From Henckelia pumila (lineage: Eukaryota > Streptophyta > Magnoliopsida > Lamiales > Gesneriaceae): a stretch of 64,000 bases of DNA. Of the stretch, positions 13,985-25,902 are shown piece after piece. The DNA is taken from positions 130,852,375 to 130,916,374 of the forward strand of contig NC_133121.1 of assembly GCF_033568475.1 (NCBI RefSeq), read 5' to 3'. Within the stretch, counting starts at the first letter, position 1; each line of letters opens with the position of its first letter. The notes beneath the pieces are model-generated. The model was not told the DNA's origin. It made no database searches and saw only the letters and a program-made list of their open reading frames with translations. The translations under genes and the position numbers were made by a program.

Positions 13985-14196
13985 TAGGGTTGAGATACCG
14001 AACCAAAATACCAAATTTTCGAGATATTGTACCGAAATTTTTTCGATATATAGACAATTTTTTGGTATATCGAATTTTTTTACGGTATTAGTATTAATTT
14101 TTTTCATACCAAAATTTTGAAATTTTGATATCAGTATTAGTATGAATTTTTTTCATACCAATTTTTTTGATACGATATACCGAAAACCCACCCCTA
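13985..14196. mobile_element. hAT-type MITE with 8-bp target duplication GGTGTGAT
   Basis: This 212-bp element is rich in GGTAT/ATACC motifs. GGTGTGAT is repeated exactly at 13977-13984 and 14197-14204. The ends are TAGGGTTGAG and CCCACCCCTA (reverse complement TAGGGGTGGG). It belongs to the same type as the 47898-48270 element, sharing ends that start TAGGGTTG and a repetitive interior built from GGTATACCG-like units. No transposase is present. Confidence 0.8.
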
Positions 14197-14204
14197 GGTG
14201 TGAT

Positions 14205-14566
14205 GCCTCATCATTTAGTTACTCATTTAATGAATTCAAATTATGTATTCCCTACTAAAATTTGACATTTTTAGAATGAAAAGGTGATTCATTTTTTAAA
14301 AATAAAAAATCGCGACATCTATCTTCCCGTTATTCTCTACAACAATTTGTTCGAAATTAGTCTTATTTTTTAAAATATCTAGTCTCTTTCGGTAAAAAGA
14401 AAAGAGATGAATAAATGAGATTGAAATTGATGGGATTGGGAGTCTTTGTATGTTGCACTCAATTGATTATTATCATTAAACTTTAATAAGTTAATAACTA
14501 GTTATCACTTGAGTTGAGAAATAATGATGTACGTACTTGTTACTTGTCGTGACATACTGACATTAC
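14205..14566. other. Intergenic DNA
   Basis: No gene or repeat was recognised. The segment ends at the insertion site of the SIRE-type element. Confidence 0.4.
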
Positions 14567-14571
14567 ACAAT

Positions 14572-15377
14572 TATAAGGAAATAATGGTTGCACATAAACA
14601 GTTTGAGGTGTTGTCATAAGGTGTTGACAACACCTACAATAACACCTTGAGTAATTTGCAGCGGAATATAATTAAAGCGTAAATAAAATAAACAAACAAT
14701 CAATTAAATAGACTCAATTGATTTAAGCAAGAGTATAAAATACTCTTGCAGCGCCTCAGGGCAAAACTTTACTAGAAAACTTTTAAAGAGTTTTACAAAC
14801 CCTAAAACTAGTGATTATTGTAAAATTCAATTTCTCAAAACAAGTGAGAAATAAAGAATAAAAGAATTCCTAAAAATTCTATATGGAATAGAATAACTAA
14901 AACATAGTAAGGAGAAAAATCCTTGTCGCCAAAACTTGTGAACACCACACTTTTCAATCAATGATCTTCAAGTGTTTTTTTATGCTTCAAGGCAACACAT
15001 GACCGGTACAAGCTTTTCCCAAAGATCTTCAGAATTCTCTCAAGTACGTATGTGAAGTTCTTTTAGTAAATCTCACAGTCTCTCTCTCTATATATCTTTT
15101 AGTCGATCTCTAATCTCATATATATGCAAAGAATCCCTTCTTCAATATGTTTCCTTGTAGGCGTAGGATTCCTTTTATTTGATCATATCAAATCTACATA
15201 AAATAAAGAAAGATAAATATTAGATATGATATGATAAATATTTAATCAGCTTATCAATATCTCAAATAGAAAATAAAACACTTAAATAAAGATTACTTCA
15301 TGTCCAAGAAAGACAAAAGATATTTAATAAAATCTTTTCAAAATAGGATGATTTTAAGGAATAAAATATTCCTTTCA
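14572..15377 (-). repeat. 3' LTR of the SIRE-type element
   Basis: This 806-bp LTR is closely similar to 23141-23945. On the plus strand it begins TATAAGG where the partner has TGTAAGG, so the terminal dinucleotide is mutated, and it ends CCTTTCA. It holds one copy of the palindromic module at 14605-14650. Confidence 0.9.
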
Positions 15378-15392
15378 ATTTTCCCCCTTTTG
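15378..15392 (-). promoter_or_regulatory. Polypurine tract of the SIRE-type element
   Basis: On the minus strand the sequence AAAAGGGGGAAAAT directly abuts the 3' LTR, the expected position for plus-strand DNA priming. Confidence 0.75.
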
Positions 15393-15669
15393 CCTTTCTG
15401 GACAAAACACATTTAATTCACTTAACAGATCAACTAAACTCCCCCTTAATCAAAACTTTCCCTGAATAGATTCTCCTCCTAAGTATGTGCAAAGGTGTTG
15501 TCGTGAGATGTTGACAACATCTAGCTATGACACCTTAAATCAGAAATCATAAGAGCAAGGAGAACAAACCAAAACAATTCAGAGTTAACACGCAAAAACA
15601 GTTTTGATTAGGATCAGAGCAAAAACAACGAATAAACAAATAAAAAAAAAACAAAACCAAGCAAAACAA

Positions 15670-17597
15670 TTAGAATTGATTGCTCTCGGTTTCAGCTTCT
15701 TCTGCTTCACTTTCTTCTCCCCCTTTTTGTTCAGAAGGGTCAGCTCTGCTTAGTAGTGATTCATAGTGAGCATGCACCAATTGAGCTTGTATGAATGCAG
15801 GATCAACAACATGAGCAGTATGGGGGGGGGGGGGGGGTACAAAAACAGCAGTGGCATAGGAGGTGTTGGCAGCACCTGCCACAACACCTGCGGCATCAGC
15901 TGACTCAGACCAAAGAAGGTCTATCTTTCGATTTCCTTTGAGCAATGCAGGTGTGATCTTTAGCAACTCCCCAGGCTCAATAAGTACTTCATCATCATCC
16001 TTCTCAATTTCTTGAGATAGCAGCATAAAATAGATGAGTGATGGATAAGGCAGCTTCAGCGTATGTTGTGCACCATCTGCAAACGCCATGATTGTGTCAA
16101 ACACCAGTCGACCATAGTTGAATGCAATTCCAGTACCAACAGCATACAAGACAGGAGCTTGATGCTTGGTAACCACACTGGAATTTCCGGATGGAGTCCA
16201 AGTCTTCACGACAGTTTTATGAAAGACACAGTAAAAGGAAGTGAGCTTGGCTGCCGATAATTTCTTAGGATGAGCGGGGTAAACAGTGACATGTCCACCT
16301 GTGATGACAGATGTCATCTCATCCATGGTAGGCAGAGCAGCATCATCAGAGGCAGGAGTTTGAAGAAATCCATTTATAATGGCTGGGCTGAAAGAGAAGA
16401 TCTGCCACGCACATAAACTTTCCCGTACTTCATGTATCTTGGATCATTCACAGCTTCAGTGAGATTGCAGTAAAACTCACGCACCAGTTTTCTGCAATAA
16501 GGACCAACAGTAGTAACAATAGACATTATGTTCCTTACCTCGAAAAATCTCACCATATTCTGAGCTCCATAGCTCTCAACATCAATGGTATGCTCTTTCA
16601 GAAACTCTCGATTAGCATAATTCTCTCAGAAATCAGCAATCTCATTGGAGTAAAAAGCAGATGAATAGGACGAGTTTACTTGGTATTTTTCACCTAAGGT
16701 GTTGTCCAGGGTGTCGGCAACACCTTCCTCAGTACCTTCTTCTTCTTCTGCAGAGTACTCAGAATCGGACTCTTCTTCCAACTCTTTCTCAGCATCTGAA
16801 TCTTCACTCGAATTAGAGCTGAAACTATCAGAGGGTTGAGGACGGTTGTCAGCAAATTCAGCGAGCATCTCCTCGTCTGGTTCATCTTCAGATTCTGGAA
16901 CAGGAGCAGTAGCAGTGGATATAGGCTTCTTGCCTTTTGACTTCTTCATTTTAGCCATGAACTGGGCTATGGATATCTCTTCATCATCGGACGGAACAGG
17001 AGGAGCAGCAGATGAGGGTTCATCAACAGTAGGCACAGATGAGGGTGCATCTGTTTCAACAGCAGTAACAGCAACAGGTGGAGTTCCAGATTTAGTGGAC
17101 TTACTCTCAGAGGAATCACTTGATGATTTGCTTTCAGCGGCAAAGGGAACCGGAATAGCTTTTCCAGACGGTTCCTGGGTACTTGAATTTCCCATTTTTT
17201 GGCGTACAAGCTTGAAATCTTCATCAGCGCTTTCATCTCCAGAGGTGAATTCAGTGTCCACCAGAGATGGTCTTGATGGTTGTCCTTTTCCACGGAATCG
17301 CTTGGAGGCGGTGTAATCTGGGTTATATCCAGCTTGTCTCTTGGAACGACAAGTTAAGGGTTTCGTGGGAAATACCTTATTCAGCACACTCATGTCTGGT
17401 AAATTCTCCACATCGATGGCATTGCCAGGCTCTCCTGGAGCGATGGAGTCCAAAGGCACAGGTTCCTTGGCAACAGGAACAATTGCTTGCTCAACCACGG
17501 GGTGTGGTGATGTAGGTGCTGTGACACCTTCCGCAGCATCTTCAGTGTATCCCATCTCAGAACGAATATCGTGTGAATCAAAACCTTTTTCTGCCAT
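15670..17597 (-). pseudogene. env-like extra frame of the SIRE-type element, broken
   Basis: Three minus-strand frames cover it: 17597-16626 (323 residues, acidic and serine-rich, with KPLTCRSKRQAGYNPDYTAS), 16556-16374 (containing EFYCNLTEAVNDPRYMKYGK and VYVRGR) and 16326-15670 (218 residues). The YCNL...YGKVYVRGR block is the plant transposon-protein signature seen downstream of pol in SIRE-type elements. The frames are separated by frameshifts or stops, so this is a decayed product. A 16-base G run at 15822-15837 encodes a proline tract. Palindromic modules lie inside at 15861-15889, 16696-16738 and 17514-17540. The role of these env-like proteins is unproven. Confidence 0.75.
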
Positions 17598-18557
17598 TAG
17601 AATATGAAAGAGTGAACATAGAAGAAATTTAGGGCAATGGAAAAACAGAGATTACGGAGAAAATAATACGAAGCAAGGAGATCATAAAGTTCTTTAAACC
17701 GATAAGAACACAAATATATAACACCCCAAATCTTTTCCTATTCTGACTCTGATTCTGAGTAGGCCCCAACGGTAACAAAATCCCCAACGGTAACTATGAG
17801 GAAAACGGTAACAAATCCGATTTAATTAGGCAATAAATCCCTTTGATTTCCTCCGATAATCTCGGACCAAATATTTCACCAAATCTTTCCAAATTTAACT
17901 CCTCATCAGAATATAACACCACTGAAACAAAATTCAATCACTTCAAATTCAAAAATTCAAAGGATAGGGCAAAAATCACAAATTTTGTTCGATCAGAATT
18001 TTTAACCTTTCGGCTTAGTATATTCACAAAAAAAATATGCATGACTTAATTATGTCTAAAACAAAGTGTGACATAAAAATAAAAATGCAAAAAAAAAAAA
18101 AAGCGCAAATAAGTGTTGACACATGAGGTGTTATCCACGATGTTGGCAACATCTCCCAGCAGCACTTCAGGATTCAGAAAAATTTTGATATTCAATTCAT
18201 TATTTTTACAGAAGTGGTAGCCTGCACACTAAAGGAACGATCTTCTAATGGACCCTTTTAGGTAGCTTTTTTCATTTGCTTCTGATTATCAATCAAATTT
18301 GATGATTGACTTAATTCAATGCTTAATCATCTTTTGTTCTTTTGAAATTCTGATTTTGCAAAGTCACTTTTTATTTGGGACAAGATCATGGAATAGACGA
18401 ACTTCCCTTCACTACTTTGTGACAAATAAAGAACTCTTCTTCGATTAAACCATATTAAGCAAAAAAAATTTGCACAGAATCCTGAGTGAAAACTAGTCAA
18501 TGGTTACAAAGTATCAAACACTTCACAAAACAGAATGAATGCATGAATGCAATATGC

Positions 18558-19445
18558 CTAAGATCCTAAAAATGCACATGCATGAAAAGGTGTTGTCACA
18601 GGGTGTTGGCAACACTCCTGACAACATCTCAGTTCTGTCATTAATGCACACATACTGAGAGACTTTCTTAGACTGGAGAATCTCTCGAAATCCAAAGCTT
18701 TTGTGAATATATCAGCTAATTGGTTATTAGTTCCAACAAACTCAATTAAGATCATGTTTTTCTCGACCAAATCTCGAATGAAATGATGTCTAATGTCAAT
18801 GTGTTTGGTTCGAGAGTGTTGTACTGGATTTTTGGATATGTCAATGACACTAGAATTATCACAGTACACAATAGGAGTATCACTCTTAACCCCATAATAA
18901 TTTAGCATTTGATTCATCCAAAGGAGTTGTGAGCAACAACTACCAACCGCAACATATTCAGATTCGGCAGTAGACAATGAGACACAGTTTTGTTTATTAC
19001 TATACCATGACACTAAGTTATTCCCCAAGTAAAAACATCCTCCCGAAGTACTCTTTCTCTCATCTAAATCCCCAGCCCAATTAGAATCACTAAATCCTAC
19101 CAAATTTGAATTGGTTTCTTTAGTGTACCACAAACCCAAATTCAAAGTTCCAGCCACATATTTCAGTATACATTTTACGGCCTTCAAGTGAGTAATTTTT
19201 GGGTTAGACTGGTATCTAGCACACAGACAAATACTATACATGATATCAGCTATAGTAGCACTTAAATATAAAAGACTACCAATCATGCTTCTGTAGAGGG
19301 TGTTGTCAACACCTTCGGCAACATCCTCCCTAGACAGTTTTTCATTAGACCCCATAGGTGTGCGCATGTGTGTAGTGTTATAATTCAGAAACTTTTTTAC
19401 AAGATTTTTTTGCATACTTTCTTTGACACAAAAATATACCATCAT
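18558..19445 (-). pseudogene. Copia RT C-terminus and RNase H of the SIRE-type element
   Basis: This 295-codon frame contains the RMIGSLLYL-like junction (SMIGSLLYLSATIADIMYS), the RNase H motifs STAESEYVAVGSCCSQLLWM and DNSSVIDISKNPVQHSRTKH, and the usual ADIFTKAL end. It overlaps the upstream RT frame by a frameshift near 19425. Its last residues are encoded by a palindromic module copy (18587-18632) and look unrelated to normal Copia C-termini. Confidence 0.85.
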
Positions 19446-20263
19446 GCATTTGTTTCACTTGCAAGCCCAAGAAATATGTTAACTCACCAACCATGCTCAT
19501 CTCAAATGTAGAAGACATGCACTTCACAAAATCATCAACAAGTTTATCATTTGAAGCACAGAAAATTATATCATCCACATAAATTTGGCAAATTAAGATA
19601 TTACCTTGAGACTTTTGAACGAACAAAGTCTTATAAACTTCACCTCTTTTGAAACCAATATTGAGCAAGTACTCAGTAAGTCTCCCATACCATGCACGTG
19701 GTGCTTGCTTCAATCCATACAATGTCTTTTTCAACTTATACACATAGTCAAGATGATTTGGATCCTCAAAACCCTTAGGTTGTTTCACAAAGACTTCTTC
19801 ATTTAGGATCCCATTCAAAAAGGCACTCTTTACATCCATTTGAAACAGTTTCAGTCCCATATAACATGAAACAGCAAGCAAAAGTCGGACTGACTCAGGT
19901 TTCATCAAAGTCCACCCCTTCAACATGTGTATACCCTTGAGCTACCAACCTAGCTTTATTCCTAATAATGTTTCCCGACTCATCAGTTTTATTTTTGAAA
20001 ATCCATTTAATTCCTATGACATTTCCATGAGTAGGACATAGTACTAAGTACTAAACATCATTCCTCACAAATTGTTCTAACTCTTCATGCATAGCATTAA
20101 CCCAAAATTCATCTTTTAAAGCCTCTTCTACCTTTTTGGGTTCAATGTTTGACACGAAACAAGAAAATATTACCTGAGAATATGTAGAACTCATGCACAA
20201 CAGACCTGCCATCTTTCGATAATCCACTTTTTCTTTCCTTCGAGTTTGCAAGTCTCCATGCAC
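19378..20263 (-). pseudogene. Copia reverse transcriptase fragments of the SIRE-type element
   Basis: The frame 20263-20051 holds the RT N-terminal motif (DEFWVNAMHEELEQFVRND). A stop-containing stretch follows, and then 19926-19378 holds QMDVKSAFLNG, the YGLKQAPRAWY motif and the catalytic YVDD box (QIYVDDIIF). The pieces are in different frames, so the enzyme is inactive as encoded. Confidence 0.85.
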
Positions 20264-20510
20264 ATCTCCAATGACCTGTGAGGTTGGGTGATTCTCCTGA
20301 ATTCTGCTTGGAACATTCTTTCCAGCTTCATTTACCTCACTGTTCTCATTAATATTCTCACCAGTAAGCTTTTCAACTTTTGATTATGTATTTTCTGTAA
20401 GAGGTGTTATCGGGGGTGTTGGCAACACTCCTTTGGCAGCATCTAAATTTCCAGAATTTTTCAGCAGATCATTAACTTCATCATCAGCTGTTTTCTTCTT
20501 TAGATCATGG

Positions 20511-20912
20511 TCAGTGCAAATACGGATTACCTCCAAAGCTTTCAACATCCATTGGACCCATCAAGTCCATATGTAAAAGCTCAAGGCAGCGTGTTGTCAC
20601 AGATATTGGCAACACCTCGTGTGACACCCTAGTCTGCTTCCCTTTTTGACACGCTTCACACACAAATGGAATACCAGATTTTAAGTTAGGCATACCTCTT
20701 ACAACATCTAACTTACTTAAGTTATTTAATGTCTTGAAATTTGCATGTCCCAATTTTTGATGCCATAGATCAAACTCATTCAATTTTGTGTGCCTACAAG
20801 CCATCTCTTCTCCGAGTTGATAGCAGTTATCCGATGACCTTGTACCTGTCATGACACACAAATTTGAATCATCAAAAACTTTGCATAATTTCTTATCAAA
20901 TTGCACATGCAA
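20511..20912 (-). pseudogene. GAG-pre-integrase domain with integrase core deleted
   Basis: The frame carries the zinc-binding motif of Copia integrase (LWHQKLGHANFKTL ... CEACQKGKQ) and continues to LHMDLMGPMDVESFGGNPY. It then ends abruptly and joins sequence that reads as the linker between integrase and RT. The catalytic core from its second Asp to the Glu is absent, implying an internal deletion near 20515. A palindromic module copy at 20590-20630 lies within the frame. Confidence 0.85.
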
Positions 20913-20927
20913 ATTATCATCACAAAG

Positions 20928-22085
20928 TTAGCTTATGCTTATTAGATTTACGGTTAATCCTTCAACATGAAGCACATTGCGGAGCTTGGGCAGACCAGCA
21001 ACATTCAGAGTTCCCTGTCCAACAATTTTTCCCTTTGAACCTCCACCATATGTTACTTTTCCACTTTTCTGTTCAACATAGTCAGTGAGAAACTTTTTGG
21101 AACCTGTCATGTGACGAGAGCTACCGCTATCAAAGTACAACGCACCTGAAACATTAGTTCTCAAAGCAGTATAAATCATATGACATTGAATATCAGCTTT
21201 TGGTACCCAAATCTTTCTTACATAAGATCTGTTTCTAGGGATGTTGTGGGGAGATGTTGGCAACACCTTAGATGCAGATCTATACCTGTAGTCTTCCTGC
21301 AGATTAAAACAGTATGGTTTGATATGACCAGGTCTGTGACAGTAGTGACAAATGTACTTACGTTTCCTTCTAGATTTTGAAGGAGCAGCAGGCTGTGGCT
21401 TTGGTTTTGGAGGATCAATTGGTAAGGCCTTTTTGCTTGAGCTTTCTGTACTCCTACTTTTCTTGACAAACACAGGGTCTTTCGAACTTTCACCAACCTC
21501 AAATATGCTATTTTCAAAACCTAAACTAGCCGTACCATCTCTTCCCATCATGAGTAACGAATCAAGCTTGGAGGTGCTTGAATTAAACTTGGACAAAGTA
21601 GCATTTGCTTTTCCAAGTTCTTTTTTCACTTGGCTTAGTTCCATGTCTTTCTTACTCAGCATGACTTTCAGTCTTGACACATCAGCCTTTAGATCAAAAT
21701 TTTCCTTTGAAAGAATAGTATTCATCTTATTCCTTTCAACCCAATCAGTATGAAGTTCTTCAAACATCATCCGAGCTTCTTCCATGGACATTGTCTCTTC
21801 ACCTGTATCATTATCACACATGGTATATGTAACAGAAGAATTCAAACAGACTGACCTTTGGGAGATGTTGCGGACAGGTGTGGCGACACCTGCGGCAACA
21901 CCTAAAGGATTCACTTGAAAATTTTTCTTGCTCTTCAGTAGGGTTGATAGGACAGTATTACTTTCTTCATCTTCCCGTTCTTCTTCTTCTTCAGACTCTT
22001 CATCACTCAAAGATGTGTTCATTATTTTTCTAAGCGTGTTGGCACACTCATTTGCATAGTGTCCAAAACTTGACACGCATGACAT
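20928..22085 (-). pseudogene. Gag C-terminal part, second zinc knuckle and protease of the SIRE-type element
   Basis: This 385-codon frame starts in a CCHC knuckle whose reading frame is broken: a lost A near 22074 converts the first half of the knuckle. It continues through an acidic segment and a predicted coiled coil (LSKENFDLKADVSRLKVMLS), a second CCHC knuckle (CHYCHRPGHIKPYC), and an aspartic protease motif (DSGSSRHMTG). A truncated frame follows. Modules lie at 21862-21907 and 21240-21271. Confidence 0.8.
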
Positions 22086-22087
22086 TG

Positions 22088-22986
22088 AACAGTGTCCAAC
22101 TTCTTTGAGACAACCTTCTTCTTCCCTTCCATCATCAGTCAGGCTTGGAAGTATCAGCAGGTTTTCTTGGTGATTGTTCTGGTCCAGTAATCTTTAAAGG
22201 CTTGTTAGAGAACATTGGAACCTTGAGTTTTTGATCCGTCTTTCTTGACTCTTTTATCTTCTTCAGATAATCATTGAATTTCCTAGTCATAAGAGAGATC
22301 GAATCATCTTCTAAATTCGATTGATGAACTTCTTGATGAAATTGAACATACTCCTCGTATGAGGGTTTCAAGGCTTGAAGAGCTATTGATTTCCCTTTAT
22401 CTTTATCTTTATCTTTCTCTTATTCTGTATTGTTTATCTCAAAAACTTGAAGAATGCTAATCAGTTCAGTCATTTTAATCTTTGAAGTGTCTTTTATTTC
22501 TTCAAGTGCCCAAATCTTCCCATTGAATCTTTTAGGCAAAGATCGAAGAACCTTGTTCACCATAGTTTCACTCGCAATAGGTCCTCCAAGAGAATGCGCC
22601 TCTGTAGCTATCTCCCTAAGTTTATTATCATAATCAGCAATAGATTCATTCTCTCTCATCCTGATATTCTCAAATCTTGCGTTTAACAATCTCAATCTTA
22701 TTCTTCTCACGCTATCAGTTCCTTCACAGTGTTCTTGAAGAGCATCCCATGCATCCTTAGCAACAGTGCAGTCAGCAATGATTCCATACATCCTCATATC
22801 AACAGTTGCAAAAATTGCATTGAGTGCTTTAGCATTATAGCTTGAACTTTGTGTTTCCTCGACAGTCCAAGTTTCTTCTTTCTTTATGATATAGTCTCCA
22901 TCTTCATATTGCATCTCTGGAGGAGTCCAACCAGTAAGAATACTTTGCCAAGCACGAACATCCATAGCTTTGATAGTATATCGCAT
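22088..22986 (-). pseudogene. Gag N-terminal (UBN2-type) domain of the SIRE-type element
   Basis: The frame 22986-22420 (188 residues) has the Copia gag pattern, with AWQSILTGWTPP near the start, a WDALQEHCEGT block, and the RENESIADYDNKL and LRSLPKRF motifs. It stops, and a second frame, 22371-22135, carries the following charged segment. A start at or before 22986 is uncertain because the track begins at the first Met. Confidence 0.8.
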
Positions 22987-23126
22987 CCTATTCTTTCATA
23001 GTGCGTAATTCGTGCCATCAAGGACCGGAGGTTTTAGGAACGAGTTCGCAACAGACGATGAGTCCATCTTATTCCCTGTAATAAAATAAACAAACCAAGA
23101 TCAGTTCTTAGTGTATCAAGAATATG

Positions 23127-23138
23127 GCTCTGATGCCA
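23127..23138 (-). promoter_or_regulatory. Primer-binding site of the SIRE-type element
   Basis: On the minus strand TGGCATCAGAGC lies 2 bp inside the 5' LTR. It differs by one base from TGGTATCAGAGC, the complement of the initiator tRNA-Met 3' end. Confidence 0.8.
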
Positions 23139-23140
23139 CT

Positions 23141-23945
23141 TGTAAGGAAATAATGGTTGCACATAAACAGTTTGAGGTGTTGTCATAAGGTGTTGACAAC
23201 ACCTACAATAACACCTTGAGTAATTTGCAGCGGAATATAATTAAAGCGTAAATAAAATAAACAAGCAATCAATTAAATAGACTCAATTGATTTAAGCAAG
23301 AGTATAAAATACTCTTGCAGCGCCTCAGGGCAAAATTTCACTAGAAAACTTTTAAAGAGTTTTACAAACCCTAAAACTAGTGATTATTGTAAAATTCAAT
23401 TTCTCAAAACAAGTGAGAAATAAAGAATAAAAGTTCTCCTAAAAATTTTATATGGAATAGAATAACTAAAACATAGTAAGGAGAAAAATCCTTGTCGCCA
23501 AAACTTGTGAACACCACACTTTTCAATCAATGATCTTCAAGTGTTTTTTTATGCTTCAAGGCAACACACGACCGGTACAAGCTTTTCCCAAAGATCTTCA
23601 GAATTCTCTCAAGTACGTATGTGAAGTTCTTTAGTAAATCTCACGGTCTCTCTCTCTATATATCTTTTAGTCAATCTCTAATCTCATATATATGCAAAGA
23701 ATCCCTTCTTCAATATGTTTCCTTGTAGGCGTAGGATTCCTTTTATTTGATCATATCAAATCTACATAAAATAAAAAAAGATAAATATTAGATATGATAT
23801 GATAAATATTTAATTAGCTTATCAATATCTCAAATATGAAATAAAATACTTAAATAAAGATTACTTCATATCCAAGAAAAACAAAAGATATTTAATAAAA
23901 TCTTTTCAAAATAAGATAATTTTAAGAAATAAATTATTCCTTTCA
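23141..23945 (-). repeat. 5' LTR of the SIRE-type element
   Basis: This 805-bp LTR runs from TGTAAGG to CCTTTCA on the plus strand. About 20-25 differences from the 14572-15377 copy were seen by eye. A copy of the palindromic module is at 23174-23219. Confidence 0.9.
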
Positions 23946-23950
23946 ACAAG

Positions 23951-25756
23951 AAATATTTTGGTTATTTTTACACTGGAAGAAGGAATAAAGTAGTATTTAC
24001 CATTGCGATGAATTTAGAAATGCTAATATTTGAATAGAAAATGATCCGGGTTAAACTTTGTCTATCCAAATGAAGAAATTTTAAGATTGCTTATTTTGCT
24101 TTGCTGCAAAAGTTTAGATTTTGATGAAATACGGGTAAAATGGTAGGGGTATGTACATGTTATATTAATTGTGAGATATTATACTAGTTTGTATCGAAAA
24201 TCAGATAATACAAGCATGAATCGGAAGTTGTATTTATTTAGTTCTCCTGAAGGTATGCTCATTTTCGATGCAAACATATAAATTTACTCACGGGAAAACT
24301 TGTTTATTGAAAATTGAGAAATGTGAATTAGATGAATTGTTATAGATGATTTTAATTATTATCTGAATCTCTGAGGTAGATTTTTTTGTGATTGAATGTA
24401 AATGGTAATGTATTTTATTCATATTGGTATTTGATTTTGTTAGCCATAAGTTTCTTCTTGGGCTTGGGCCGATTTTTAATTTTTGATACAAACAAAATAA
24501 CTTCCAATCAATTAGCAAAAGAAAAAAAAATCCAACTTTTAAGTAACAGAGTACGATTCGCGAATTTACAATTCCAAAAGCCCAATATACTGAAAAAAGG
24601 TTTGTAATCTTTATCACTAATAAGGAAACAACTCATAATCTGTTTGGATAGTTCTTTGACTTCGGATAGTTGTTGAAATCTTGGTCCAGAATTTAAATTT
24701 ACCGGGGATCCAAATTGGAAATCTTTCATTGGCAGTTCTTGAAACCTCAGATGAAAATGGTTTTTGCAAAAACATAACTTGCGTTGCAAGGTAGAGAAGC
24801 GACATAGGTTGATGTTAATTAGGTCCTGGATGAGAATATTCCTAAGTCTAAGATTAGGGATATAAATGAACCGAAATGTTCGTGAGTTTTTTGGTGCTCG
24901 ACTCGATAAAAAATTTGTTCGAATTCGTTCGTTAAATTTATTACGCCGAAATTAAGCTAATTATGGATATTCGGCTAACGAGCTCGTTTATAGAGCATAC
25001 AAAACTATTAAGTTCCTTGCGAATTTATAGAGCATACAAAAGTATTGTAAAATATCAAAACAGATGATAGTCCATAGAAGTTTAACTTCCTATGTTTTTT
25101 TTAAAAACAAGCAATTAAGATTAGTTTTAAGTGCTATAATACTGATTACTGAATATATATTTTCATTTAATTTAATCAAACCTTTCCATTGTTTTTGATG
25201 AATTATTGAAAAATATTGTTCGATGATTAAATTAGAAAGGCCAAACTGTACGAAGATATTGATCACTTTCTTTAATTAAAAAAAGAACTCATAAGATATG
25301 GTGTTTCGGGTAAATTTATGTACGTGAATTGTGATCGACCTCCAACCCGAACCAATTCAAGAAAAACCCGCAATGGAGGGTTCACAGTTCACACCGAGAA
25401 GTCAAGATAAACTAAATATTCGATCCGTCTCATGAATACAACTCAGACATAACTTACTTTAGTTTAGTAGCCCTTCGTAGGGTCGAAAAACCCACAATGG
25501 AGGGTTCACAGTTCACACTGAGAAATCAAATTCTGCTGCCTCGATCCACAGCCGCGTCAACCTCCAATATTGACTTCAGGGTAGTTAACCAATACACACA
25601 TATATATAATCTGAGACAACAAAAAATTTGAGATTACTTCAACAAATGGGATTCCACCTTTGAATTTGTGTCACCCACATTTTCAAAGACAAGATAATCA
25701 CATACTCGGTGTCTACATCATACAAAATCTCACGAATAATTGATATAAGACAAAAA
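23951..25756. other. Intergenic DNA, partly an upstream copy of the RING-gene flank
   Basis: About 24850-25010 resembles common plant repeats of the AGGGATATAAATGAACCGAA ... GCTCG type, but no paired ends were found. About 25060-25720 is similar to 38911-39240, the region upstream of the RING-H2 gene, through shared blocks GTTCACACTGAGAA and CACCCAC plus TTTTCAAAG. Within it a local direct repeat of AATGGAGGGTTCACAGTTCA occurs at about 25373 and 25496. No gene is supported. Confidence 0.55.
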
Positions 25757-25760
25757 ACTC

Positions 25761-25902
25761 CTACGAGACCGTCTCAAATGTTATTTTTTTGAGACGTGTT
25801 TTTTATATGAGTTATCAATTAAAAAATATTACATTTTATATGTCAAAAATATTACTTATTATTATTATTATAAATATGGGTAGATGAGACCGTCTCACAA
25901 GA
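25761..25902. mobile_element. Small MITE with palindromic GAGACSGTCTC ends
   Basis: The left end is CTACGAGACCGTCTCAAA and the right end is GATGAGACCGTCTCACAAG. Both contain a GAGAC-GTCTC palindrome, and the two ends form an inverted repeat about 140 bp apart with an AT-rich interior. This motif is common at the ends of small plant repeats. The target duplication is unclear. Confidence 0.5.

Larger units (their letters stand above)
14572..23945 (-). mobile_element. SIRE/Maximus-type Ty1/copia retrotransposon, defective, with env-like region
   Basis: This 9.4-kb element is read on the minus strand. It has two LTRs, an initiator-Met-like primer site, gag, protease, partial integrase, reverse transcriptase, RNase H, a spacer, and an extra env-like region before the 3' LTR. 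Pol followed by an env-like frame is the hallmark of the SIRE/Maximus lineage. The flanking bases are ACAAT (14567-14571) and ACAAG (23946-23950), a one-mismatch target duplication. The LTRs are about 97% identical by eye, so the copy is not recent. Coding regions carry stops and frameshifts and the integrase catalytic core is absent, so it cannot transpose on its own. A palindromic module recurs about 13 times through it. Confidence 0.92.

Noticed and set aside
15822..15837. 16-base G run as a regulatory or quadruplex site
   Set aside because: It encodes a proline run in the env-like region and could be slippage or a sequencing artefact.
14605..23219. The repeated module as a CRISPR array
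   Set aside because: Spacing is irregular (hundreds of bases to 2 kb), copies lie inside eukaryotic retroelement coding regions, and there are no cas genes.
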